Assembly (NCBI GenBank): GCA_003156805.1
Contig: PMHV01000051.1
Location: forward strand, 1 to 64,000
Length of the DNA: 64,000 nucleotides
Reading direction: 5' to 3'
Source: Acidobacteriaceae bacterium
GTDB taxonomy: Bacteria; Acidobacteriota; Terriglobia; Terriglobales; Acidobacteriaceae
Positions 1 to 9,800 of the stretch are shown in pieces (position 1 is the stretch's first letter; every line of letters starts with the position of its first letter). The notes under the pieces are model-generated. The model was not told the origin of the DNA and did no database searches. It was given only the letters and a program-made list of their open reading frames with translations. The translations under genes and the position numbers were made by a program.

Positions 1-389
1 TGGCCTATCCCGGCCGCGTGTTTCAAGGCAAGGTCTCGAAAATCTACGAGACGGTTGATCCGAACACTCATCGAGTGACGATCCGTTCTGAGATCGCGGA
101 CCCCAAAGATGAACTACGCCCCGGAATGCTCGCTAACTTCGTCATTCAGGTCCGCAACCCGGTGGAAGCCACAGCTATACCAGCGAATGGCGTGGTCCGC
201 GAAGCCGATGGCACGATGACGGCTTGGGTGACAACCGATCGGCACCGTTTTGCGCAAAGAATCATCGAGATCGGCCTGCGAAAGGACGATCGGGTTCAAG
301 TTCTCGATGGTTTGCAGCGCGGGGAACTGGTGGTAACGGACGACGCGGTGTTTCTTAGCAATATGCTGCAGGCGCCACCAACTGACTAG
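1..389 (+). CDS. RND efflux periplasmic adaptor subunit, C-terminal part (5' end outside window)
   Basis: Membrane-fusion protein that links an inner-membrane RND pump to an outer-membrane channel. The frame is open from base 3, so the gene starts upstream of the window. The visible part carries the beta-barrel and membrane-proximal regions typical of HlyD/AcrA-type adaptors: an ANPNTHRVTIR-like stretch (here DPNTHRVTIRSEI), then LRPGML and a closing GLQRGELVVTDD. It ends 38 bases before the CzcA-type pump gene, so the two are surely one operon. The family is clear from motifs and context; the substrate is not. The GTG at base 18 is only an internal codon of the longer frame. Confidence 0.88.
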   Translation, partial: AYPGRVFQGKVSKIYETVDPNTHRVTIRSEIADPKDELRPGMLANFVIQVRNPVEATAIPANGVVREADGTMTAWVTTDRHRFAQRIIEIGLRKDDRVQVLDGLQRGELVVTDDAVFLSNMLQAPPTD

Positions 390-427
390 ATCGAATGCCA
401 CTTTCATTTCATTAGAAGACAAGCCCC

Positions 428-3400
428 ATGTTCAAGTCTCTCATTGCGTTTTGCCTGAGCCGCCGCCCGATTGTAGTGGTGGGTTTGCTGCTGTTTGCCG
501 GCACCGGGCTCATTGCTTTCAAGATGCTCAACATTGATGCGTATCCAAACCCAACGCCTGTCATCTTGGAAATTACCGCGCAGGCGCCGGGCCTCTCTGC
601 CGAGGAGATGGAACGTTACTACACGCGCCCCACGGAGATTGGACTCTACACCACGCCCGGCATCGACGTCATCCGCTCTACTTCGTTTTATGGGCTGTCC
701 TTTGTTCGCGTCAGCTTCAAATATGGGGTGGACTATAACTTCGCCTATGCCCAGGCGTCGGTCGCGATGCAGCAGAACGTTAGCCTGCCCGGCGGCCAGG
801 TTCCGAACATCCAAGCCAACAGCTCGACTGGCGAAATCTATCGTTATCAGGTCGTCGGCCCCAAGCATTTCGGAGTCACGAATCTGCGGACGGTCCAGGA
901 TTGGATCGTGGCGCGCCGATTGTTGACTATTCCCGGCATCGCAGCCATCAACAGCTGGGGCGGCCCCACGAAGGAATTCCAGGTCGAGGTGGACCCTCAC
1001 AAGCTCGAAGCTTACAACGTCACCGTGCCGCAAGTCCTGACCGCGCTGGGCAATGCGAACATCAACGTGGGTGGACGCGAAATCCACATGGGCCAACAGT
1101 CCATCAACATCCGGGGCGTAGGTCTGATTGATGACGGCGGCAGTGACGATTTGGCCCAGGGTTACAAGGTCGACGACATCGAGAATGTGGTTCTGACCCA
1201 AGTCAATGGCGTCCCCGTGTTGATGAAGGATATCGGGAAGGTGTCGATCGGCTACAGGCCAAGGCTCGGCATTTTAGGCCGCGACCGACAGAGCGATGTC
1301 GTTGGATCGATCGTGGTGATGAGGCGTACAGAGCAGACCGCCGACATGATTCCAAAGGTCAAAGAGGAAATTGACAAATTGAATCACGACGGGAGTCTGC
1401 CGCCGGGAGTCAAGGTTGTTCCTTATTATGACCGCTCATCGCTGATCGCCATCACCACTCACACGGTTCTGCACAACTTGATATTCGGATGTCTGCTGGT
1501 CTTCTTGATTCAATGGATTTTCCTCGGCAATCTCCGCAGCGCCGTCATTGTTGGATTGAACATCCCGTTCGCGCTGTTCTTCGCCACCATTCTCCTGGTG
1601 ATTCTGGGGGAAAGCGCAAACCTGTTGTCGGTGGGGGCGGTGGATTTCGGCATCATCGTGGATTCAGCCGTGATCCTGGTCGAGAATGCGTTTCGCAATT
1701 TTCAACGAAACCAGGAAGAAAGACAGGGCCTGCTCCAACGTCTGGCGGGAGGTGCCTGGGGGCCGGACCCGACAACACCCGTGGAACACGAGGCGTCGGC
1801 CAACGGATGGACGGATCGTTTGCGGCTGATTCTGATCAGCGCGCTACAGGTGGACAAGGCGGTTCTATTCTCGGCGCTCATTACCGTGGCCGGTTTCGTG
1901 CCGCTCTTCACCATGCAGGGAGTCGAGGGTCAGATATTCGGCCCCATGGCGCGCACTTATGGTTACGCATTGGCCGGGGCGTTAATTGCAACCTTCACCA
2001 TCACGCCCGTGCTCGCTTCCATGCTGCTCCCTGAGCACGTGAAGGAGACCGAAACGATCGTTGTCCGTCTGTTGCACCGTCTCTACAATCCCGCACTGCG
2101 CTTCGCGCTGAAGTACCGTCCTCTCACGGTTGGCATCGGCATCGCCTTTCTTGCGGTGTCCGCATTTCTAGGATTGCGGCTCGGCAGCGAGTTTCTTCCG
2201 CATTTGGAAGAAGGCAACTTTTGGATTCGTGCCTCCATGCCGATCACGCTCTCGCTCGAAGACGGCGAGGCCGCTTCCAGAAAAATGCGCGAAATCCTAC
2301 TGAGGCACCCCGAAATCATTACGGTGGTTTCGCAGCATGGCCGGCCGGACGACGGCAGCGATGCGTCGCCATTCTCGAATGTGGAATTATTCGCACCTCT
2401 GAAGCCGCTTGACGAGTGGCCAAGGGGCTTGACCAAGGAGAAGTTAACCGATCAGATTCAAGCGGAGTTTAACAACGAGTTGCCCGGAGTTGTCTTCAAT
2501 TTCTCCCAATACATTCAGGACAACATCGAGGAAGGGATCTCGGGTGTAAAAGGCTCCAATTCGGTCAAGATCGTCGGCGCCAATCTCGAAGTTTTGACGA
2601 AGCTGGCCGAGCAGGTCCGCGACCAAATGAGCGCGGTTCGCGGCATCGCCGACCTAGGCATCTTCCCCGTGTTGGGGCAGCCCAACCTGAACATCAAGGT
2701 CGATCGTGCCAAAGCCGCACGCTATGGCCTCAATTCCGGCGATGTTAACACGGTCATTCAAGCGGCTATGGGCGGAGCGGTGGCTACACAGGTCTTGGAG
2801 GGCGAGCGGCAGTTCGATCTCGTCGTCCGCTATACGCCTGAGTACCGCAAGAGCATCGATAACATTCGAAACATCAAAGTGGCCTATCAAACCAGCGGCG
2901 GCGCCAATGCCTACATACCGTTGAGCGAACTGGCCACGATTACATTAGATACAGGAGCGGCCTGGATTTATCACGAGAGCGTGCAGCGCTTCATCCCGGT
3001 CAAGTTCGGCGTGCGTGGCCGTGACCTTGGCAGCACTGTTGAAGAAGCCCAGCAGCGAATCGCGAATAATGTGCAACTTCCCTCTGGATACCGGCTGATT
3101 TGGGCCGGCGAGTTCGGAGACCTGCAGGAAGCCAGGAAACGCCTGGAACTCATTGTGCCGATCAGCCTCGTGCTGATTATCGGTTTGCTCTACACATTGT
3201 TCAATAACTTGCGCGATTGTCTTCTGACGCTCGCAGGAATTCCCTTCGCAGTTGCTGGCGGTGTGTTGGCTCTTTATGTCTCCGGTCTCAATTTCAGCAT
3301 CTCCGCTGCCATCGGCTTCGTCTCGCTCTTCGGCGTGTCTGTCATGGACGGCATCCTGATGATTATTTTTTATAACCAGGAAAGAGTTCACGGCCTGGCG

Positions 3401-3658
3401 CCGGTGGATGCGATGTACCGCGCCGCCTCCACCCGCATGCGCCCGCTGTTGATGACCGCGCTTTCAGCATGCATCGGTCTCCTTCCCGCGGCGATTTCCA
3501 CGGGTATCGGCAGCCAGGTCCAGCGTCCGCTCGCCACCGTGATCGTGGGCGGCATGCTGGTCGGCCCCGTGATGCTGCTTCTCGCTGTGCCTGCGCTGAG
3601 AATGATATTTCTAGGCCGCGACAATCACCCTCATCCACCATCTGGGGAATTACTATGA
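428..3658 (+). CDS. RND efflux permease, CzcA/CusA (heavy-metal efflux) type
   Basis: Inner-membrane proton-driven pump of 1076 residues, the full length for the RND superfamily. A first membrane helix follows the start (RRPIVVVGLLLFAG), then the periplasmic porter domain, a second block of helices from about residue 340, the second porter domain and a last helix block. The fourth-helix motif VGAVDFGIIVDSAVILVEN, with Asp406 and Asp412, is the proton-relay signature of the heavy-metal (HME) branch, where hydrophobe-amphiphile pumps have a different DD motif. The stop overlaps the next start (ATGA at 3655-3658). Export of a metal cation is the usual role of this branch. I cannot name the metal, and acidobacterial members of this branch are often uncharacterised. 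Confidence 0.9.
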   Translation: MFKSLIAFCLSRRPIVVVGLLLFAGTGLIAFKMLNIDAYPNPTPVILEITAQAPGLSAEEMERYYTRPTEIGLYTTPGIDVIRSTSFYGLSFVRVSFKYGVDYNFAYAQASVAMQQNVSLPGGQVPNIQANSSTGEIYRYQVVGPKHFGVTNLRTVQDWIVARRLLTIPGIAAINSWGGPTKEFQVEVDPHKLEAYNVTVPQVLTALGNANINVGGREIHMGQQSINIRGVGLIDDGGSDDLAQGYKVDDIENVVLTQVNGVPVLMKDIGKVSIGYRPRLGILGRDRQSDVVGSIVVMRRTEQTADMIPKVKEEIDKLNHDGSLPPGVKVVPYYDRSSLIAITTHTVLHNLIFGCLLVFLIQWIFLGNLRSAVIVGLNIPFALFFATILLVILGESANLLSVGAVDFGIIVDSAVILVENAFRNFQRNQEERQGLLQRLAGGAWGPDPTTPVEHEASANGWTDRLRLILISALQVDKAVLFSALITVAGFVPLFTMQGVEGQIFGPMARTYGYALAGALIATFTITPVLASMLLPEHVKETETIVVRLLHRLYNPALRFALKYRPLTVGIGIAFLAVSAFLGLRLGSEFLPHLEEGNFWIRASMPITLSLEDGEAASRKMREILLRHPEIITVVSQHGRPDDGSDASPFSNVELFAPLKPLDEWPRGLTKEKLTDQIQAEFNNELPGVVFNFSQYIQDNIEEGISGVKGSNSVKIVGANLEVLTKLAEQVRDQMSAVRGIADLGIFPVLGQPNLNIKVDRAKAARYGLNSGDVNTVIQAAMGGAVATQVLEGERQFDLVVRYTPEYRKSIDNIRNIKVAYQTSGGANAYIPLSELATITLDTGAAWIYHESVQRFIPVKFGVRGRDLGSTVEEAQQRIANNVQLPSGYRLIWAGEFGDLQEARKRLELIVPISLVLIIGLLYTLFNNLRDCLLTLAGIPFAVAGGVLALYVSGLNFSISAAIGFVSLFGVSVMDGILMIIFYNQERVHGLAPVDAMYRAASTRMRPLLMTALSACIGLLPAAISTGIGSQVQRPLATVIVGGMLVGPVMLLLAVPALRMIFLGRDNHPHPPSGELL

Positions 3659-4179
3659 AGGTCGCCTGCCTTCTTTTTCCGAGCCTGATGGTGACGATGA
3701 TCTGGGCCGCGTTGACGCCTGGAATAAGTTATGCGGCCCCATCCCAACAAACATCGGCTGGAAGTTCCACGACCACACCAGTCGCAAGAAATCCCTCCAA
3801 GGAACAAAGATATCCCCGCCACGCTTCTGACAAGAATCATCCACGCAGCCGTGCAAGCCTAACCGCTGCAAATCATCCTAAGCAACTTCCAAATGGCCGG
3901 AAACGTTCCATACCTGGAAATGCCGCGAATTTCCATCAGTCTGATTCAGGCAAATCCGGTGCTGCTGCAAAAGGCGGGTTAATCCAGAATGAAACAGCCA
4001 GCAATGCCATGCTTGTTCGGCTGCCAGGTACCGTCGGGCCTACGGCAGCATCGCTCAACCCATCGCTCAACAACGTCCGCCATCGAGGACCCAACCCGGC
4101 GGTCGTTGGTGGATCGGCGAACTTAACTAGCAGCAATACCGGAGCAATCAACGGAACTCGTATGCACCGCAAGCCTTAA
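3655..4179 (+). CDS. exported protein of unknown function inside the RND operon
   Basis: A 174-residue product. The start is the ATG at 3655, which overlaps the pump stop by four bases; the same frame is open further upstream but only as antisense to the pump's own frame. The N-terminus is a clear signal peptide (MKVACLLFPSLMVTMIWAAL, cleavage likely after ISYA). The mature part is rich in Ser, Asn, Pro, Lys and His and looks disordered, with no domain I recognise. Translational coupling to the pump and a 13-base gap to the outer-membrane factor gene tie it to the efflux system. It may be an accessory periplasmic protein; the His-rich, low-complexity composition would suit metal binding, but that is inference. 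Confidence 0.7.
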   Translation: MKVACLLFPSLMVTMIWAALTPGISYAAPSQQTSAGSSTTTPVARNPSKEQRYPRHASDKNHPRSRASLTAANHPKQLPNGRKRSIPGNAANFHQSDSGKSGAAAKGGLIQNETASNAMLVRLPGTVGPTAASLNPSLNNVRHRGPNPAVVGGSANLTSSNTGAINGTRMHRKP

Positions 4180-4192
4180 GGAATCAACTCGC

Positions 4193-5677
4193 ATGATTCG
4201 CACTCGCAAATCGCTCCTTACCCGCTTCATCGCGATCTGTACCTTACTGTTCACGGCAGGGTGCGCGGTTGGGCCCAGGTTCAAGAGGCCCGCTGCTCCG
4301 GATGTCGGAGGTTATACGCCCGCTCCTATTTCGACCACCAGCAGCACGAACAACGTTGGTGGCGGAGAGGCGCAACACTTAGTTGAAGGCCACGATATTC
4401 CAGGAGAGTGGTGGACATTATTTCACTCGAAGCCGCTCAATGATTTGATTGAACGCTCGCTCAAAGTCAATCCCGACCTCAAGGCGGCACAAGCGGCACT
4501 GATAGTCGCAAGAGAGAATATGCTGGCCCAGCGGGGTGCTTACTATCCCAGTGTTAGTGGCGGTTTTTCGGCGAGCCGGGCGAAGTCATCGGCTGACATT
4601 TCACCTGTAACCAACACCAGTGCCTTGAATTACAGCCTCTACACGCCGCAGGTCAGCGTTTCGTTTGTGCCGGATGTTTTCGGTTTAAACCGGCGCACTG
4701 TGGAATCGCTGCAAGCACAAGAACAACAGGCGCGTTTTGCGCTGGCCGCAACGCATATCACGCTGAGCGCAAACGTCGCTGCCGGAGCTATCCAGGAGGC
4801 GTCGCTGCGGGGACAGATTGCCGCGACCCATGAACTCATCACCATCAATACCAACATGCTGCAGATTTTGCGGGACCAGTATGCGAAGGGGTATGCGAGT
4901 GAGCTCGATGTAGCGGCGCAGGAATCGCAGCTCGCGCAAGTCGCCGCCAACTTGCCCCCGCTGCTGAAGCAGTTGGCTCAACAACGCGATCTGCTGGCTG
5001 TGCTGGCGGGCTGGTTCCCCAACCAAGATTTGATCGAAAAGTTTGAGCTGTCGAGTCTACAGCTGCCGCAGGAACTGCCGGTGAGCCTTCCTTCGCAACT
5101 CGTGGAGCAGCGCCCGGATGTGCGCCAAGCCGAGGAAAACTTGCATTCAGCTAGCGCACAGATTGGAATTGCGCGTGCGAACCGCCTCCCGAGCTTTGCC
5201 CTGACTGCGGATGCTGGCAGCATGGCGGTGGTCCTCGGTCGGTTGTTCTCGGGAGGGAATGGCTTTTGGGATATAGCCGCAGGCGTCACGCAGCCCATCT
5301 TTGATGGCGGCACTCTCATGCATCGGGAGCGCGCCGCGAGAGCCGCTTATACTCAGGCCGACGAACAATATCGTGGTACCGTCCTCACCGCGTTCCAGAA
5401 TGTCGCGGACACGCTGAGTGCGCTCCAACAGGACGCCGACGCCTTGAAGGCCGCGGCCGCCGCCAAAGATGCCGCCAGCGTCACCCTCGACCTGACGAAA
5501 AAACAGCTTGAATCCGGGTATGCCAGCTACCTCGCGCTCTTGAGCGCGGAACAAGCCTATCAACAAGCCCTCATTAACCTTGTGCAGGCTCAGTCGAATC
5601 GTTACGCCGACACAGCCGCATTGTTTCAGGCTCTTGGCGGCGGATGGTGGAACCGGACCGATATTCCGAAGAGCTAG
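4193..5677 (+). CDS. RND efflux outer-membrane factor, NodT/OprM-type lipoprotein
   Basis: Outer-membrane channel (TolC fold) of 494 residues. The N-terminus is a lipoprotein signal (ICTLLFTAGCAVGPRF), so Cys25 is probably lipidated. The early motif VGPRFKRPAAP and the GEWWTLFHSKPLNDLI box are typical of the NodT family, and two long helical repeats follow (VNPDLKAAQAAL; RPDVRQAEENLHSASAQIG). Start ATG at 4193 follows an AAGGA 7 bases upstream. It completes the tripartite pump with the two upstream genes, three bases before the next small gene. Confidence 0.92.
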   Translation: MIRTRKSLLTRFIAICTLLFTAGCAVGPRFKRPAAPDVGGYTPAPISTTSSTNNVGGGEAQHLVEGHDIPGEWWTLFHSKPLNDLIERSLKVNPDLKAAQAALIVARENMLAQRGAYYPSVSGGFSASRAKSSADISPVTNTSALNYSLYTPQVSVSFVPDVFGLNRRTVESLQAQEQQARFALAATHITLSANVAAGAIQEASLRGQIAATHELITINTNMLQILRDQYAKGYASELDVAAQESQLAQVAANLPPLLKQLAQQRDLLAVLAGWFPNQDLIEKFELSSLQLPQELPVSLPSQLVEQRPDVRQAEENLHSASAQIGIARANRLPSFALTADAGSMAVVLGRLFSGGNGFWDIAAGVTQPIFDGGTLMHRERAARAAYTQADEQYRGTVLTAFQNVADTLSALQQDADALKAAAAAKDAASVTLDLTKKQLESGYASYLALLSAEQAYQQALINLVQAQSNRYADTAALFQALGGGWWNRTDIPKS

Positions 5678-5679
5678 CT

Positions 5680-6015
5680 ATGAAGGCGATACTAGTTGCA
5701 CCCTTGAGCGGTGGTACGCTAATGGCAACCTACCTTTCGGTGAGTGCCGTCGCCATGGCACTCGGAACTTTTGTGGCGGCCTCACCCCTTCGGGCAGCTA
5801 AGATTTGGGGCTCGCAACGACTCGGCAACTCGGCTCCTGAACGCAGGGCTTCGTTTGTACGCTGGTACCGCGCCTTCGGGATCCTTCTTTGTCTAGCAGG
5901 CCTGCTCGTAGCGGATTTCCGCTGGGGTTGCTGGGATAACTTCCTGTTTGCCCGTCACTCGACCAGAATCCGGACTTGGATCTCTCGGTGGCGAAGGCTC
6001 CGGCGATCATGGTAA
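5680..6015 (+). CDS. small membrane protein of unknown function, last gene of efflux operon
   Basis: A 111-residue product starting 2 bases after the outer-membrane factor stop. Hydrophobic segments occur at about residues 15-36 (TYLSVSAVAMALGTFVAA) and 65-82 (AFGILLCLAGLLVA). The last 25 residues are Arg/Trp-rich and look unlike natural coding sequence, so the gene may be damaged at its 3' end. ATG at 5722 is an alternative start. I do not recognise the family. Confidence 0.5.
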   Translation: MKAILVAPLSGGTLMATYLSVSAVAMALGTFVAASPLRAAKIWGSQRLGNSAPERRASFVRWYRAFGILLCLAGLLVADFRWGCWDNFLFARHSTRIRTWISRWRRLRRSW

Positions 6016-6029
6016 ACGAGCGGGTTCGC

Positions 6030-6749
6030 TTACTTCTTCAGATCCGCGGTAAAGTTCGTAACCACGGTGATGGATTGGCTGACCTGCTGCGAAACCCGGT
6101 CCAGCAGGATTTTCCGTCCGTCGGGAGTGACATCGTAAAAGGGCTGCCCCAGAACGGTCCATCGGCTGACCATGCTCTGAGGGGCACCGAATTCGAGGGC
6201 GCCGCCGGCATCCCTGACCCGCACCGCGAGAAGAGTTTGAGTCCCGTCCAAATAGTAGAACTCTCTGCCGTCCTTGCCCCACAGCGGAAGCATTCCTCCA
6301 TTGGCCGAGATCTGCCACTTGCCTTGCCCGCCGCCAAAGGCGACCACAAACACCTCATTTACACCGGACTCACTCGACTGGTAGGCCAGCCAATGGCCAT
6401 CGGGAGAAAGTTGTCCAACGGCACCGCGTAGCAGCACCATCGACGGTTTGCGCTCTCCCTCCAGCGGCAAGGCCCAGATCTGCCCCTGGCCTTCCGGCGT
6501 GCGCTGCGTATAGATCAAGGACTTGCCGTCGCTAGACCAACTGTCGGGCGCGATCTGCGCGTCAACGCTGACCAGAACCTCTTCGACGCCGCTACCGTCG
6601 GAGCGCTTGCGGTAGAGGCCAAAATGATCGCTGCGCCTGGACATGTAGGCGATCCACTTGCCATCGGGCGACCAGACTGGGGACGTGAAGGGTTGCCTGT
6701 CACTCGGGCACAATCGCCAAAGTTGCTCACTTCCCCGTTCTGTCCTTGC
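6030..6749 (-). pseudogene. truncated TolB/PD40 beta-propeller, probably C-terminal relic of a Ser/Thr kinase
   Basis: The frame encodes several PD40 propeller blades, each with the SPDGK-type turn (VWSPDGKWIAYMS, SWSSDGKSLIYTQ, LSPDGHWLAYQS, VTPDGRKILLD), and ends in the SITVVTNFTADLKK tail I associate with large acidobacterial Ser/Thr kinases that carry a C-terminal propeller. The reading frame is open only back to 6749, where a stop occurs; there is no ATG, only a TTG at 6713, and no kinase domain upstream. The propeller is thus cut in mid-structure and the promoter side is now occupied by the divergent TonB receptor gene. Best read as a degraded gene end. Confidence 0.72.
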
Positions 6750-6844
6750 CTATTTGTATTAACTATGGTTAACTGGGAAGCATCATCCTTGGTTAATGAT
6801 CGAAGCAGGGAACATTTCGCTTTAGGGCAAATGGTAAGGAATTC

Positions 6845-9800
6845 ATGGCGTGGGCAGTTCGCTTTGCTTTTCTCATGTTGACCGTGGCGTGTCTCCTCCC
6901 GGTGGAAGCAGTGGCACAAGGCGAGACAACGAGCGCCATCGTTGGCGAAGTAAGGGACATGACTAACGCAGTTGTGCCGGGCGCCACGGTGACGATCGCC
7001 AATCACGAGACCGGCCTAAAGCGCAGCGCCAGGACCGATGACGCGGGCCGGTTCAATTTCCCACAGTTGAAGCCTGGCGCCTACTCGGTCAAGGCGGAAG
7101 CTCCGGGATTCGAAACGCAGCAAAATGACAATGTCGTTTCGGGTCTGGGCCAGAAGCAGAGAGTAGATCTCACGCTCAAGATCGCTCGATCCAATGAGGT
7201 GGTTGAGGTAAGCAGTGAAGCTCCACTCATCAACCCGGAAAACGCAAACACATCCACCACTCTGAATGCGCCGGCGCTGGAGAATCTGCCGAATCCGGGC
7301 GGGGACCTGACCTACCCTCTGCAGTTTTCGCCTGGGGCCCTCATCAACACGGCGGGCAGCAGCAACGACTTCGTCGGCGGCACCAACGGGTATGGCAACG
7401 TGGAGTTTAACGGCCTGCCTGCTCTCTCAAACGGCTACATCGTTGACGGACTGGAAACGAACGACCCCCTCACGAATCTCAATAGCGGCCTTTCCACCAA
7501 TCTCGTCCTGGGATTGAATTCGATTTCGGAAGTGACTGTCAACACGCTTTCCTATTCCGTGGATCAAGGGCGCTATGGAGCATCCCAAATCGACTACGTC
7601 ACCAAGTCCGGCACCAATCAGTTTCACGGGAATCTCTATGAACTGTGGAATGGAGCGCTGCTGAATGCAGCGGACTACTTCACGAATGCGACGCCAGGAA
7701 ACCACAAGCCCGGTTCAACCGTGAATCATTTTGGAGGCAGCATCGGCGGCCCGATTGCGCACGATAAACTATTTTTCTTCTTCGACAGCGAGTGGGTGCG
7801 CATCGCACTGCCCATCGTCACCCCGGCGATCGTTCCCAGTGCGGCATTCCAACAATACGTCTTGCTGCAGCTTCCTCCCCAGTCGGTGCCGTTTTATCAG
7901 AAAATGTTCTCGCTCTATGAAAATACCAGCGGCACACCCACCGCGATACTTGGTTGTCCGCTTGCCGCAGGGGATGGTTGCGCCAACCGGCAAAGTGTTT
8001 CGCACTCCACCGACGATCACGAACAGGTGCAAACCGTCCGCATCGACTACAACATCAACCAGAAAGATACGACTTGGTTTCGTTTTCAGGCGGACACGGG
8101 TGTACAAGCTGCCTACACCGATCCCATCAACTCTTTGTTTGATGCGGTGTCTCCTCAGCCTCTCTATTCGTTCGCCGCAGGGCACACGCACATCTTTTCG
8201 CAGAACCTGGTGAACTACTTCAATCCCGCATTCTCCTGGTACGAAAGCCTGTTTGGACCGAGCAACTTTCAGGAGACACTTTCCGCTTTTCCGATCATGC
8301 TGCAGGGCAGCGGCGCAAATCCCTTCACGCCCATCGGGGGGCTTGACAACACCTGGGTTCAGGGGCGGCGAGCCTCTCGCTTCTTCATCAATGACAACCT
8401 CGCCTGGAGCCATGGCGCTCACGAACTCAGGTTTGGCACCAACACCCGCATTTTCCGCCTGAATGACTATGACTTCGGGGAAGGCACAGTTCCCACCGTC
8501 ACCTACGCGAACTTGCAGCAATTTATCGATGGAGTAGCGAACACGGCCTTGCAGACGTTCCCTTCAAACCCCAACCAGCCATTCAACTTTCTTAATCTCG
8601 ATCTCTACGCGCAAGACACATGGAAAGTGACTCGCAAGCTGACGTGGACGTTCGGTCTGCGCGACACCTTCAACTCCAATCCCCTGAATCCGCATGATCA
8701 AGTCGCCCGTCTCAGCGGTTCTTTCGGTTCCATCTCGCATAATGTCAATCAACCGCTGAACGCCGCGATTCAAACTCACCTCGGCAATCTATTCTCGTCT
8801 ACGCCGCTGGCGATTCTGCAACCGAGAATGGCGATTGCGTGGCAGTTCGAGCCGAAATCCGTCCTCCGCACTGGCTTTGGGATTTTCAGCGACATCTTGC
8901 CGGGCAGCGTAGCTGACCTGATCGGTACGAATCCACCGTATGACAAAACGTTTCAGGGAGGACTCCTCGGCACGGTCGGCGGCACAGCAATCGCGCCCGG
9001 GGTACCAAACAGTGCCGTAGACGCGCCCACTGCCGCGAATCAGCTTTTTACTTCAGGATTTCCTCAGGGCCAGCTCTCCTGTGCATCTCCGCAGGCAAAT
9101 CCCACAACTTGTCTTCCACCAGTCGCGATGACGGCAGTCCCCGATGGCAAACTCCACGCGCCGTACTTCATGGAGTGGAGCCTGGGAATGGAACATCAAT
9201 TCGGAACGGCGGCGAGTCTGCAGGCACAATATGTGGGCACGCGGGCCGTGAACCAGCCCTACTCAACCCAAGTCAATGGATACCAGACAGTGTGCCAGGG
9301 CTGTTTTGGACCGTTCCCCTACCTGCAGCCGAGCGATCCGCGATTCGGTGCGGTGACCCAGTTCTCCACCGGTGCAAACAGTCACTACAACGGCCTTCAA
9401 CTGACCGCGATGAAACGTCTCGGACGCGGCCTGCAGGGGCAAGTCAACTACACCTTCAGCCGTTGCATGGATACAGTCTCGAACGGCGGCTTTCTGCAAT
9501 TCTCCGCCGGAGGAATTCTATCGCCGCTGCCGGGAGAACTGGCCCGCGATTACGGTCCTTGCGATTACGACATCCGGCACAATTTCAACGCGCAGTATGT
9601 GTATCAGTTGCCGGTGAAGGTGCGGAATCATTCTCTCGGTTACGCGCTCAACGGCTGGCAGATTTCTGGAACGGTGTTTTCGCACAGTGGAGTGCCGTTC
9701 TCGGCGCTGAGCACGCCCTATTCCCCTACCAATCCCAGCACTGGGCAGCAAGAGGGTATTGTGCAGGGTAGCGGGCCGGAGTTCGCCAGCGTTGTTCCTG

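Noticed and set aside
404-1201. 265-codon minus-strand frame
   Set aside because: Antisense shadow of the RND pump; no family signature.
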